From JAWWPY01 sp036394075 (lineage in GTDB: Bacteria > Actinomycetota > Actinomycetes > Streptosporangiales > Streptosporangiaceae): a stretch of 24,727 nt of DNA. Of this stretch, positions 15,594 through 23,360 are shown in pieces. The position numbers were made by a program, and so were the translations under genes. The notes beneath the pieces were generated by a model that was given only the letters and a program-made list of their open reading frames with translations, was not told where the DNA came from and made no database searches. The DNA lies in NCBI GenBank assembly GCA_036394075.1, contig DASWFT010000249.1, positions 1-24,727 on the forward strand, written 5' to 3'. The stretch's first letter is position 1. Every line of letters starts with the position of its first letter.

Positions 15594-18266
15594 TTGCCGT
15601 TGCTGACCTCCCCGAAGCAGTCGCCAACGCAGCCCGGACCCCTGGCCAGGTTGGCGTGGCGGCGCCGCGTGCGGCTCGCTCTCCCGGGCGTCCCGCCGAG
15701 CACGGTCGGCACCACGATAGGTGCGCGGATCGCGGTGTCCGTTCTCGGGCTCGGCGCCGCCGTCATCACCGCACGCGGCCTCGGACCGCATGGACGCGCC
15801 ACGCTGGCCGTGATGACAGCCGTGCCCGCTCTGTTCAGGGTCGTCGCCGTACTGGGGCTGGACACCGCGAACGCCCGCTTCGCCGGGCGCTCACACTCCG
15901 CCTTCCGGCAGATCATCCGCCGGTCCATGTTCTTCTCAGCCGTGGCGGGCACGCCCATGGCCGCGGCGTGGTGGTGTGCTGGGTTGATATGGCCGCCGGC
16001 GCTTCTCGGCCTGACCCCCGCGCTCGCGCTCTTCAGCACGGCATTGTGCCCGGTAAGCCTGCTGCTGATCCTGCTTGGCTCGGCAGAGATCGGCCGCGGC
16101 CGGGTGACGGTCTTCAACCTCGTGACCACCGCCAGCGCACTGGCTTACACGACAGCCCTGATCGTGCTGGTGGCGATCGGACGACTGTCGGTCGTCGGAT
16201 GCTTCATCGCCAGTGGCATGAGCCAGCTGGTGGGCATTGCCTCGCTGCTGGCGCTGGCGTCCACGCGAGTGCACGCGGACGGCGAACGGCTGCCGATGCG
16301 CCGGTACGGCAGCTATGCGATCCGCGCCTACCTGCCGAACCTGGCTCAGTACGGCATGCTCCGGATGGACGTGCCCATCATTCAGGTGCTGGCCGGAACG
16401 ACTGCCGTGGCCCTGTATGCAGTGGCGCTGCCGATCGGCGAGGCGCTCCTGCTGCTCCCGGTGGCGGTGGCGCTCGCGATCTTCCCGCGGGTGACCTCCG
16501 GCGCGGTCGACAGGAAGGCGGCGGACCGGATCAGCCGAACGGTCCTTGCCACCGCGGCGATTGTCGCGGCGGCGGCGGCGCTCGCGGCGCCGGTAATCAT
16601 CCCGGTACTGTACGGCGCCGCATACCGCGGCTCGGTTGCCGTTGTCTGGTGGATGCTTCCCGGCCTGGTCGTGTTCAGCGGCGGCCGGACACTCCAGGCC
16701 TATCTCGCCGCGACCGACAAGCTGAGGCTGATCATCCTTGCCACTGTGGCCGGGATCACGGTCTGCCTGGTGGCCTTGCTGTTGCTGTCGTCCCGGTTCG
16801 GGGCGCCAGGGGCCGCAGCGGCTGATTCCGCTGGCTACCTTGCCTTCACCATCGTCCTCATCGGCGGCCTGAACCGGCCGGGCCGCGCGGATTCCACCAT
16901 ACGGCTGCTGCGCACACGCTGGACCCGAATCCTACGGGTCGCGCTGGCTACAGCACGCGGCGGCGTTCGGCCGACCCTGCTAGGCGTCATTGCCGGGGCG
17001 GCTGGTCTGACCGCCGCGGCGATCTCCGTGTCGAGGAGCCCGGCCGCGATTGCCGGGTTCCTGATCTTGCTCGTCATTCTGGTCCGGCCCAGCGCCGGTC
17101 TTTATGTACTGGCCGTCGCCGTCCCCGTGTCGCAGACCTCATTCGGAGCTCCGCTACTGACGGAACAAGACCTGGTGGTACTCGTCATCATCTGCCTGGC
17201 GGGCCAGATCGCCGTAGGACGGCTGGTCCGCCCGAAGGCGGCAACGGCCGCAGTCGCTGTCACGCTGGTTGGTTACCTCCTGGCCTCTGTCTTGCTCGCT
17301 GCGGGCGAGGGCGGCGCCCAGAACTGGCGCCATGTGGTGTCACTCGGGATACCGCTGTTGTGCCTTCCGCTGATCACGACCGATCGCGTGGTTACCCGTC
17401 GCGCGCTCGTCCTGCTGAGCTTCACCATGGCATGCCTGGCGGTGGTGGAAATGCTGACCGCCCGCGCGTCCCTCGCGGCCTCCGCGGACGCCTCCGCCGT
17501 GGACAGCGCCACGACGGCGGCAGGCCAGACTGGTGCCGTCAACCACAACGCTGAGGGTGCGCTCTTCGTCCTTGCCCTCGGCGTGCTGCTCGCGCTGTTC
17601 CCCCGGGCCCGGCGTGCCTCGGCCAAGCTCGCGCTCGGCGCTGCGATCGTCGCCCTGGCAGTAGGCGTGCCCTACTCGTTCAGCCGGGCCGCGTACCTCG
17701 GGGGCCTCGCGATGATCGCCTTCTTCGCGGTGCGCCGGTCGATCCGTGGCCTGGTCGGCACCGCCGTGGCCCTTGGCTGCCTGCTGCCCCTGCTGCCAGC
17801 GGCGGTAACTGCCCGGCTCACCAGCGTAACAAGCTCGACTGACATTGATGCGGCGCTCCGACTCGACCTGTGGAGCAGCGCGCTCCGCATGTTTGACGCG
17901 CACCCGGTCTTCGGTGTCGGCTACCTGAACTTCGCCTCCCAGCTTCCCGCGTATTTCATCAACACCGGTAATTACGACACCTTCGTTGTTCAGTTTTCGC
18001 TGCTCGACTTTGCCCACAACACCTACCTGACCGTTCTCGCGGAGACGGGGATCGTCGGCGCGGTCCTCGCTGGTGCGCTGATCGTCATCGGCTGGCGCCG
18101 GGCGTGGTCCGCCGCCCGTTCGGGCGACTGGGCCGGCGAAGGCGCCGTCCTCGCGTTCGTCGGCGTCGGCGTCTGCTCCGCCTTCGGCGAGGTGCTTCTC
18201 GTCCCGCCAATCCTCATCGCTTTCCTGATGGCTGTCCTGGCCACGCGGACCAGGCCAGCGGCGTGA
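15594..18266 (+). CDS. Fused Wzx-like flippase and Wzy/WaaL-like polymerase or ligase
   Basis: This 890-residue multi-spanning membrane protein has two halves. Residues ~28-430 resemble polysaccharide flippases of the MOP superfamily, which move undecaprenyl-linked repeat units outward. They open with TTIGARIAVSVLG, contain ITARGLGPHGRA and have the mid-protein PNLAQYGMLRMD. Residues ~460-885 resemble the O-antigen ligase/polymerase family, with many helices and a large loop (VNHNAEG near 655). The Wzy_C-type features are FSRAAYLGG near 694, HPVFGVGYLNF near 770 and FAHNTYLTVLAETG near 805. Each half is about full length for its family. The start is TTG 15594, or more likely TTG 15600, which has GAGGG 7 bases upstream. 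The next GT gene overlaps by GTGA. The polymerase-versus-ligase role is not decided by motif; in a one-enzyme locus I favour polymerase. Confidence 0.88.
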   Translation: MPLLTSPKQSPTQPGPLARLAWRRRVRLALPGVPPSTVGTTIGARIAVSVLGLGAAVITARGLGPHGRATLAVMTAVPALFRVVAVLGLDTANARFAGRSHSAFRQIIRRSMFFSAVAGTPMAAAWWCAGLIWPPALLGLTPALALFSTALCPVSLLLILLGSAEIGRGRVTVFNLVTTASALAYTTALIVLVAIGRLSVVGCFIASGMSQLVGIASLLALASTRVHADGERLPMRRYGSYAIRAYLPNLAQYGMLRMDVPIIQVLAGTTAVALYAVALPIGEALLLLPVAVALAIFPRVTSGAVDRKAADRISRTVLATAAIVAAAAALAAPVIIPVLYGAAYRGSVAVVWWMLPGLVVFSGGRTLQAYLAATDKLRLIILATVAGITVCLVALLLLSSRFGAPGAAAADSAGYLAFTIVLIGGLNRPGRADSTIRLLRTRWTRILRVALATARGGVRPTLLGVIAGAAGLTAAAISVSRSPAAIAGFLILLVILVRPSAGLYVLAVAVPVSQTSFGAPLLTEQDLVVLVIICLAGQIAVGRLVRPKAATAAVAVTLVGYLLASVLLAAGEGGAQNWRHVVSLGIPLLCLPLITTDRVVTRRALVLLSFTMACLAVVEMLTARASLAASADASAVDSATTAAGQTGAVNHNAEGALFVLALGVLLALFPRARRASAKLALGAAIVALAVGVPYSFSRAAYLGGLAMIAFFAVRRSIRGLVGTAVALGCLLPLLPAAVTARLTSVTSSTDIDAALRLDLWSSALRMFDAHPVFGVGYLNFASQLPAYFINTGNYDTFVVQFSLLDFAHNTYLTVLAETGIVGAVLAGALIVIGWRRAWSAARSGDWAGEGAVLAFVGVGVCSAFGEVLLVPPILIAFLMAVLATRTRPAA

Positions 18267-19501
18267 AGCCGACCAGCGCGGCCGCTCCGCCGGATCCTGC
18301 CTGGGGTGACCGGCAGCTACGCATCCTGCAGGTCACCGCGACGTCCGTCGGGGGCACCTGGTTCCATGATCAAGTGGCCGGCCTGGCCCGGCTGGGTCAC
18401 ACGGTGCGCGCGGTCTTGCCGGGCGCGGGACCGCTGTCTGACCGGTTGCGGGCCTCAGGCATCCACGTCGAGATCATTCCATTCCGGGGCAGGCGGTTGC
18501 GTCAGCTGCCCCGGGTGACCGCTGCCGAGCTGCGGCTGATGCGCCTGATTCGCGCGTTCCAGCCGGATGTGATCCATGCCCACCTGCCAAAGGCTGTGCT
18601 GTCCTGCCGGTTCGCGGCACTCGGCTACCGGCCAGCGCTCCGGGTGTCGCAAATGCCCGGCGCTGTTCACCTGCACAGTCCGCTGGTGCGATGGCTGGAC
18701 CAGTCGACGCTGTCGCGTGACGATGTGGTGATCGGCTCATGCCGGGCGATCGCCGACCGGTACCGGGCCATGGGGGCGCGGGCGGTGGCCCTCAGCTACT
18801 ACGGATGCGATGTTCACAGGATCGACCCGCTCACCTCAGGAGTGGCATTTCGGAGCGAGTTCGGCCTGGCTGGCGACACGCCGACAGTCGGCATGGTGGC
18901 GCACATGTACCCCACACGGTTGCATGCCTTCCAGAAGACCGGGGTGAAAGGCCACGAGGTGTTCCTGGACGCTGCCCCGCTGATCCTCGAACGTCTTCCT
19001 GATGCCCGCCTGTTCGTGGTCGGCGACGAGCTCGTCGGGAACGGGGACTACCGCCGACGCCTGGAAGCCAGGAGCGCGGCCCTAGGCGTGGACGATAGGG
19101 TGCACTTCACCGGGCACCGGTCCGACGTCGCCTCGGTGCTGGCCGGCCTCGATGTCGTCGTCAACCCCTCGATCGAGGAATCGGCGTGTTTCACGATGGT
19201 CGAGGCGCTCTTGATGGCAAAGGGCGTCGTAGCCAGCGATGTCGGCGGGTTGCCGGACACCGTGCAGGACGGGAAGACCGGCCTGCTGGTACCGCCCGCA
19301 AATCCCGCGGCCCTGGCCGACGCCGTGACGGAACTGCTCGCCGACCCCGCCAGGCGCCGTGAGATGGGACGCCGGGGCCGCGAGCACTGCCTCCGGCAGT
19401 TCGACATCAACGCGACCGTGGCCAGCGTGGAGGCCGTTTACCTGCAGACACTGCAAGACTCCCAGCGCACACGGCGCCACACGAGGCTCGGCCGCGGATG
19501 A
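18263..19501 (+). CDS. GT4-type glycosyltransferase
   Basis: This 412-residue GT-B transferase begins, after a short variable lead, with RILQVTATSVGGTWFHDQV. PDVIHAHLPK follows near residue 108. The nucleotide-sugar site has the E-x7-E motif in EESACFTMVEALLMAKG and then SDVGGLPDTVQDGKTGLLV. GTG 18263 overlaps the upstream stop as GTGA; the frame itself is open further upstream but that part is shadow of the flippase-polymerase gene. It would add one sugar of the repeat unit on the cytoplasmic face. Donor and linkage are unknown. A 46-bp gap separates it from the next GT. Confidence 0.92.
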   Translation: MKPTSAAAPPDPAWGDRQLRILQVTATSVGGTWFHDQVAGLARLGHTVRAVLPGAGPLSDRLRASGIHVEIIPFRGRRLRQLPRVTAAELRLMRLIRAFQPDVIHAHLPKAVLSCRFAALGYRPALRVSQMPGAVHLHSPLVRWLDQSTLSRDDVVIGSCRAIADRYRAMGARAVALSYYGCDVHRIDPLTSGVAFRSEFGLAGDTPTVGMVAHMYPTRLHAFQKTGVKGHEVFLDAAPLILERLPDARLFVVGDELVGNGDYRRRLEARSAALGVDDRVHFTGHRSDVASVLAGLDVVVNPSIEESACFTMVEALLMAKGVVASDVGGLPDTVQDGKTGLLVPPANPAALADAVTELLADPARRREMGRRGREHCLRQFDINATVASVEAVYLQTLQDSQRTRRHTRLGRG

Positions 19502-19547
19502 TCCCCGGCGCAGGACCCCTGATCGCCCAGCTCACGGTTCGTGGCCG

Positions 19548-20696
19548 GTGAGGGATGTGGCTGACCGCGGCGGCTTGACCGTTGTCCTGCTCGCCCCGGC
19601 CAGTTCCCTGCACACCCGCCGGTGGGCCTCGGCATTGACCGCTGCCGGGCACCGGATTGTCGTGGCTAGCTGGCAACCGGGCCCGTCCATGCACGGCGCC
19701 GAGGTTCGGATTGCCCCGGTACCGGGAACCGGGCCGGCCCGCCGGGCGCCGCTCGCCGCATTGTGGCTGCGCGGCCTGATCGCCGATGTGCGCCCCGATG
19801 TGGTCCACGTCCACTCCCTCGGCGCACATGGCATGCTGTCGCTGGCCCTCCCGCGCGGCCCCGCCCGGGTGGTGACCCCGTGGGGAAGTGAGCTGCATGC
19901 GGCACGGCACTCGGCCGCGCGGGCCGCCATGGTGCGTCTGGCCGTGAGTCAGGCCGATCTGGTGCTGCCCACGTCCGCTGAGGTTGCCGGCGAGCTGACG
20001 AGAGGTTATGCGGTACCGCTGGAGCGGATGCGAGTCCTCTCCTGGGGGGTGGCACAGGAGTTGATCGCCGCCCGCCCGTTGATCTCCGCCGGTCCCGTCC
20101 GGTCGGCTCTGGGTGTCCCCGCCGACGCGACGGTCGTGCTCTCGGTCCGCAGCACTGCCGCTACGTACCGGATTCTTGAGGTTGTGTCGGCATTTGCCCG
20201 TGCCGCGGCCGACCGGCCCGATCTCTTCCTTATCGTGCTCGGCGGTCACACCCCTGACCGGGAATCAGCGCGGCGGGCCAAGGAAGGCTATCTCGGCCAG
20301 GTCCGGGACACCGCGAGGGCTGCCCAGGGCCGGCTGCTGATCGTGGAGCACACGCTCAGCCCGGAGGAGACGTTCGAGCTCATGTGCGCCAGCGACATCG
20401 CCGTGTCCATCCCGGTCAATGACCAGCGCAGCTCGTCGGTCCTGGAAGCTGCCCTGGCGGGCTGCCGGCTCGTGCTCTCTGACATCGCGCCCTACCGCGA
20501 GATGACCGGCGACGGCCTTGCCGCTGACCTTCTCCCCGAACCCGTTACGGTCAGCCTGGCGGAGTATCTGCGGCACGTATCAGCCGACGATGCGAGCGGC
20601 CGCAGTAACCAGCTGTTCATCCTGACCCAGGAGAACGGCGCCACCAAGGTGGGCGTGCTCGAGGGAATCTACCGGCAGCTAGCAGGCCGCACCTGA
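19548..20696 (+). CDS. GT-B glycosyltransferase (GT4-like)
   Basis: About 382 residues. The N-terminal domain has LTVVLLAPASSLHTRRWASAL, RPDVVHVHSLGAHG and VTPWGSEL. The C-terminal domain has VLSVRSTAATYRI, TLSPEETFELMCASDIAVS and SSVLEAALAGCRLVLSD. The last stretch keeps the Glu of the donor-binding loop. The layout is that of GT4 enzymes. The likely start is GTG 19548; GTG 19557 is possible, with GGTGAGGG just before it, but spacing is short. Codons upstream in the same frame overlap the previous gene and look like shadow. It is the third GT of the locus. Donor is unknown. Confidence 0.85.
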   Translation: MRDVADRGGLTVVLLAPASSLHTRRWASALTAAGHRIVVASWQPGPSMHGAEVRIAPVPGTGPARRAPLAALWLRGLIADVRPDVVHVHSLGAHGMLSLALPRGPARVVTPWGSELHAARHSAARAAMVRLAVSQADLVLPTSAEVAGELTRGYAVPLERMRVLSWGVAQELIAARPLISAGPVRSALGVPADATVVLSVRSTAATYRILEVVSAFARAAADRPDLFLIVLGGHTPDRESARRAKEGYLGQVRDTARAAQGRLLIVEHTLSPEETFELMCASDIAVSIPVNDQRSSSVLEAALAGCRLVLSDIAPYREMTGDGLAADLLPEPVTVSLAEYLRHVSADDASGRSNQLFILTQENGATKVGVLEGIYRQLAGRT

Positions 20697-20739
20697 GCGC
20701 TTCCCAGCGGCCCGGGCGGCGGTTCGGCACACTAGTGCC

Positions 20740-21450
20740 ATGACCGCCCCGTTGAGCTATCGCGAGCCACCCACCCCCGCGTTCCTGTTCGACCTCGACG
20801 GAACGCTCATCGACAGCGTGTACCAGCACGTCATCGCCTGGCGTGCCGCGCTGTCCCGGCTCGACATCGACCTGTCAGTGTGGCGGATCCACCGGCGCAT
20901 CGGGATGAGCGGCGGGCTCTTCGTGTCTGCCCTGCTGCGGGAGACCGGCCGGGCCCTGTCCGAGGCGGACATCGCTCTGCTGCAACAGGCCCACGGGCAG
21001 GAGTATCTCGCCCAGGCGGACTCCGTCCGGCCGCTGCCCGGAGCGGCGGACCTGCTGGCCGCCCTCACCAGCCGCCAGGTGCTGTGGGCGATCGCGACCA
21101 GCAGCTACCGGGCTACCGCTGGCCATGCCCTGGGCCTCCTGGGCCTGCCCGAGGATGCCCCGATGATCACCCGGGACATGGTGCGGCACGCTAAGCCCGA
21201 CCCCGACCTGTTCCTGGCCGCCGCCGCGCTGCTCGACGTCGAGCCCAAGCACGCCTTCGTGGTCGGCGACAGCGTCTGGGATCTGCTCGCCGCCCGGCGA
21301 GCAGGCGCGATCGGCATCGGGCTGATGTCCGGCGGGTACGGCCGCGAGGAACTGGAGCGCGCCGGCGCCTACCGGGTCTACGCGGACCCCGCGGACCTGC
21401 TGGCCCGCGCCGACGAACTCGGCGTCCGCGACCTGGCCGCCTCCGCGTAA
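20740..21450 (+). CDS. HAD superfamily hydrolase (phosphatase or phosphomutase-like)
   Basis: This 236-residue cytoplasmic enzyme has motif I FDLDGTL (17-23, nucleophile D18 and acid D20), motif II TSS near 116, motif III Lys in HAKPDPDLF near 150 and motif IV VGDSVWD near 175. The helical cap lies between motifs I and II, as in beta-phosphoglucomutase and GPH-type sugar phosphatases. The substrate is not predictable; a sugar phosphate is likely given the context. ATG 20740 has no Shine-Dalgarno sequence. CACACT ends 6 bases before it, which would suit a leaderless transcript (inference). It lies 43 bp after the last GT and may be the end of that operon or a separate gene. Confidence 0.9.
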   Translation: MTAPLSYREPPTPAFLFDLDGTLIDSVYQHVIAWRAALSRLDIDLSVWRIHRRIGMSGGLFVSALLRETGRALSEADIALLQQAHGQEYLAQADSVRPLPGAADLLAALTSRQVLWAIATSSYRATAGHALGLLGLPEDAPMITRDMVRHAKPDPDLFLAAAALLDVEPKHAFVVGDSVWDLLAARRAGAIGIGLMSGGYGREELERAGAYRVYADPADLLARADELGVRDLAASA

Positions 21451-21751
21451 AGCAGGCAGTTGGCGGCTGTGCCGCCACGGCCCTGCGCGGCGTAGGCGCT
21501 CTCACACCTATTTCACACCTCTGAGTAATCAGTCAATTACTCAGAGGCATAATTTCGTTTGCCCTTCTGAGCCACCTCATCACTTTGGGTGAGGGCATTT
21601 ACCCCTAACTAATCAGGGAACTGATCACCCGCTCTCCTAGGCTTCGTATATAGCTACCGCAGGATGAACCGGAGATGCAGCGTCGGCGCGAATTCTGATG
21701 ACTGAAGCCGAATTCGAATGGCCAGCTCCGCCGGCAATTACGGGGGTAATC
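21451..21751. other. Regulatory intergenic region before the beta-helix gene
   Basis: This 301-bp gap is AT-rich in its middle. It contains a long palindrome at 21518-21547, a smaller stem ATCAG-GGAA-CTGAT at 21612-21625, and TATATA at 21647-21652, which could be a -10 for the secreted beta-helix gene. GAATTC occurs twice near 21690-21715. No gene is supported here: an in-frame upstream ATG at 21698 exists, but the sequence before 21752 is unlike a signal peptide. Confidence 0.5.
21518..21547. terminator. Perfect 12-bp inverted repeat, terminator or operator
   Basis: CCTCTGAGTAAT (21518-21529), the loop CAGTCA and ATTACTCAGAGG (21536-21547) form a perfect stem of 12 pairs with a 6-base loop. 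It lies 68 bp after the HAD stop and ends the rightward operon in a natural position. It is followed by CATAATTTCGTTT, which is only a weak U tract. The arms are AT-richer than typical terminators here, so a dimeric regulator site for the downstream gene is an alternative. Confidence 0.55.
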
Positions 21752-22783
21752 ATGACCAGCATAATTCCTTGCCGCCCAAAAATAGGGCTCCGTCATGTCG
21801 CGGCGCCCCTTGCGGCATTGCTGGCCGTGGGATTCACCTCCCTGGCGATGGCACCCGCAGCGCTCGGCGCGACCAGTTCGGCCGGTGCGACCGCTGCGAC
21901 CGGTGCGATCGCCACCGACACGGCCCGCATTCAGTCGCTGCTGGACAGGCCAGCGAGCGGGAGGGTCAACCTGCCGTCGGGGACCTTCACTGTGCGGCCG
22001 ACCCTGCGCCTGAGCCATGGCGAGACGATCACCGGCCACCACACCACGCTGAAGATCGCGTCGCACTCGGGTAACTACGCCGCGATGCTGACCGGGACGA
22101 CCGAGGCCACTGACTTGTCTGGGTTGACGATCACCGGAGTGACATTCGACCAGAACTCCGCCGGGAACCCGATCACCAGCGTCCCGGGCCTCTACACCGG
22201 CCAGCCCCGATTCGTGCTGACGATCGTCTTTGGCTCCGGCATCACTATCACCGGAAACCGCTTCATCAATACCAATAACGTGAACACACTCGTGACGGGC
22301 GGCGCGACCCGCTACGTGAAGATCAGCGGCAACGCCTTCTACGCGACCAATAGTCCGTCGCACGACCATTCATCGATCTACACCTCTGGGACCAGCACAG
22401 TGATCACCGGCAACAGCTTCGCCGGCGTCGCGATGTACAACTCCGCCGCCATCGAGGTGCACGGTGACCGAGCCACCATCAGCGGGAACCTGGTGCGCGG
22501 CTATTACCGGGGTGCGAACATCGTCTGCACCCACACGACCTTCTCGCACAACACGGTGCTCGGCGCGGCTAGCCCGGTCTCCCTGTGGTCGGTGGTCGCG
22601 CCCGGGCTGAGCAATGTGGCGGTAACGAACAACACGCTGAACCGTGACCTGCCCTACTGGGCCGGCGTGCTGCGGCAACTAGGGCTCCCCATGCCGGCGG
22701 CGCGGTACACGCAGAAGGTGATAAGGCAGGCTAGTTCGACGTTCCCCTTCAGCCACATCACGGTTCGGGCCAACCGAGGTTGA
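21752..22783 (+). CDS. Secreted right-handed parallel beta-helix protein
   Basis: 343 residues. A Sec signal peptide covers about 1-38: basic start, the hydrophobic run APLAALLAVGFTSLAMA, and likely cleavage after AALG. An Ala/Thr/Gly-rich spacer follows. The rest is built of beta-helix coils repeating the pattern ITGxxF: ITGVTFDQN, ITGNRFINT, ISGNAFYAT, ITGNSFAG, ISGNLVRG, FSHNTVLG and VTNNTLNRD. Such folds are common in polysaccharide lyases, hydrolases and epimerases. No catalytic residues could be assigned. ATG 21752 has GGGGGT 6 bases upstream and fits the signal peptide. Next to an exopolysaccharide locus it may trim or bind the polymer outside the cell (inference). It has its own upstream region with a palindrome. 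Confidence 0.85.
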   Translation: MTSIIPCRPKIGLRHVAAPLAALLAVGFTSLAMAPAALGATSSAGATAATGAIATDTARIQSLLDRPASGRVNLPSGTFTVRPTLRLSHGETITGHHTTLKIASHSGNYAAMLTGTTEATDLSGLTITGVTFDQNSAGNPITSVPGLYTGQPRFVLTIVFGSGITITGNRFINTNNVNTLVTGGATRYVKISGNAFYATNSPSHDHSSIYTSGTSTVITGNSFAGVAMYNSAAIEVHGDRATISGNLVRGYYRGANIVCTHTTFSHNTVLGAASPVSLWSVVAPGLSNVAVTNNTLNRDLPYWAGVLRQLGLPMPAARYTQKVIRQASSTFPFSHITVRANRG

Positions 22784-22877
22784 CCGGCGAGGTTCCCGGC
22801 CAGCCCGCATGACACCGGGTCCAGGTGGTCGGGCGGCTGTGTCAGACCCGGACGTTACGGTCGGGCGGGTGAGAACC

Positions 22878-23126
22878 GTGAAGCTGCTCAACCGGATCGG
22901 CGGTGGTGCGGTGACGAATGTGAGCTTTCCCGATCTCGTCGTCCTGTTAGAAGCGCTCGGCTTCCAGGAGGTCGGCGGCAGGGGCAGCCATCGTGTCTTC
23001 ACCCGGCTCGGTGTGATTGAGATTCTCACCCTGCAAGAAGTTCGGGGCCAGGCGAAGCCCTACCAGGTGCGCCAGGTGGCCGCGGTGGTGCGCAGGTACA
23101 ATTTGCAACTGGAGGACGAAGCGTGA
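22878..23126 (+). CDS. hicA: HicA-family mRNA interferase toxin
   Basis: HicA toxins are small double-stranded-RNA-binding-fold ribonucleases. This protein of about 82 residues has the core VVLLEALGFQEVGGRGSHRVF with the catalytic His in GSH (H38), as in the family. Start choice is open: GTG 22878 has GGTGAG 5 bases upstream, while GTG 22911 (71 residues) gives the more usual N-terminal length. The frame is open back to 22809. Its stop overlaps the HicB start as GTGA, the usual toxin-then-antitoxin arrangement. Confidence 0.85.
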   Translation: MKLLNRIGGGAVTNVSFPDLVVLLEALGFQEVGGRGSHRVFTRLGVIEILTLQEVRGQAKPYQVRQVAAVVRRYNLQLEDEA

Positions 23127-23332
23127 CGGCATATCCGATCCAGGTCTACTGGAGCGACGAGGACCGCGCGTGGATCGCTGACGTCCCCGATCTTCCCTAC
23201 TGCACGGCCCACGGGCCCACCCCGCATGAAGCGGTGGCCGAGGTAGAAGAGGCCGTGGCGGCATGGCTGGAAGCAGCGAAAGCCGCCGGGCGCCCAGTGC
23301 CAGCGCCTTCGCTACGGGCTGCTCGCGCCTGA
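23123..23332 (+). CDS. hicB: HicB-family antitoxin, short form
   Basis: The 69-residue protein has the partial RNase H fold of HicB: an initial strand YPIQVYWSDED, WIADVPDLPYCTAHGPTPHEAVAEVEEAV, then the helix AAWLEAAKAAGRPVPAP. The usual PGC is PYC. There is no C-terminal helix-turn-helix or ribbon-helix-helix domain, so it may need a partner or use another means for autoregulation. It starts at GTG overlapping hicA by 4 bases and ends 28 bp from the convergent lipoprotein gene. Confidence 0.87.
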   Translation: MTAYPIQVYWSDEDRAWIADVPDLPYCTAHGPTPHEAVAEVEEAVAAWLEAAKAAGRPVPAPSLRAARA

Positions 23333-23360
23333 CTCAAGCCCTGATTCCCGGCCGGCTCCG

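Noticed and set aside
21571..21700. Riboswitch such as a c-di-AMP element before the secreted protein
   Set aside because: Small stems are present but no recognised riboswitch core could be identified by eye.
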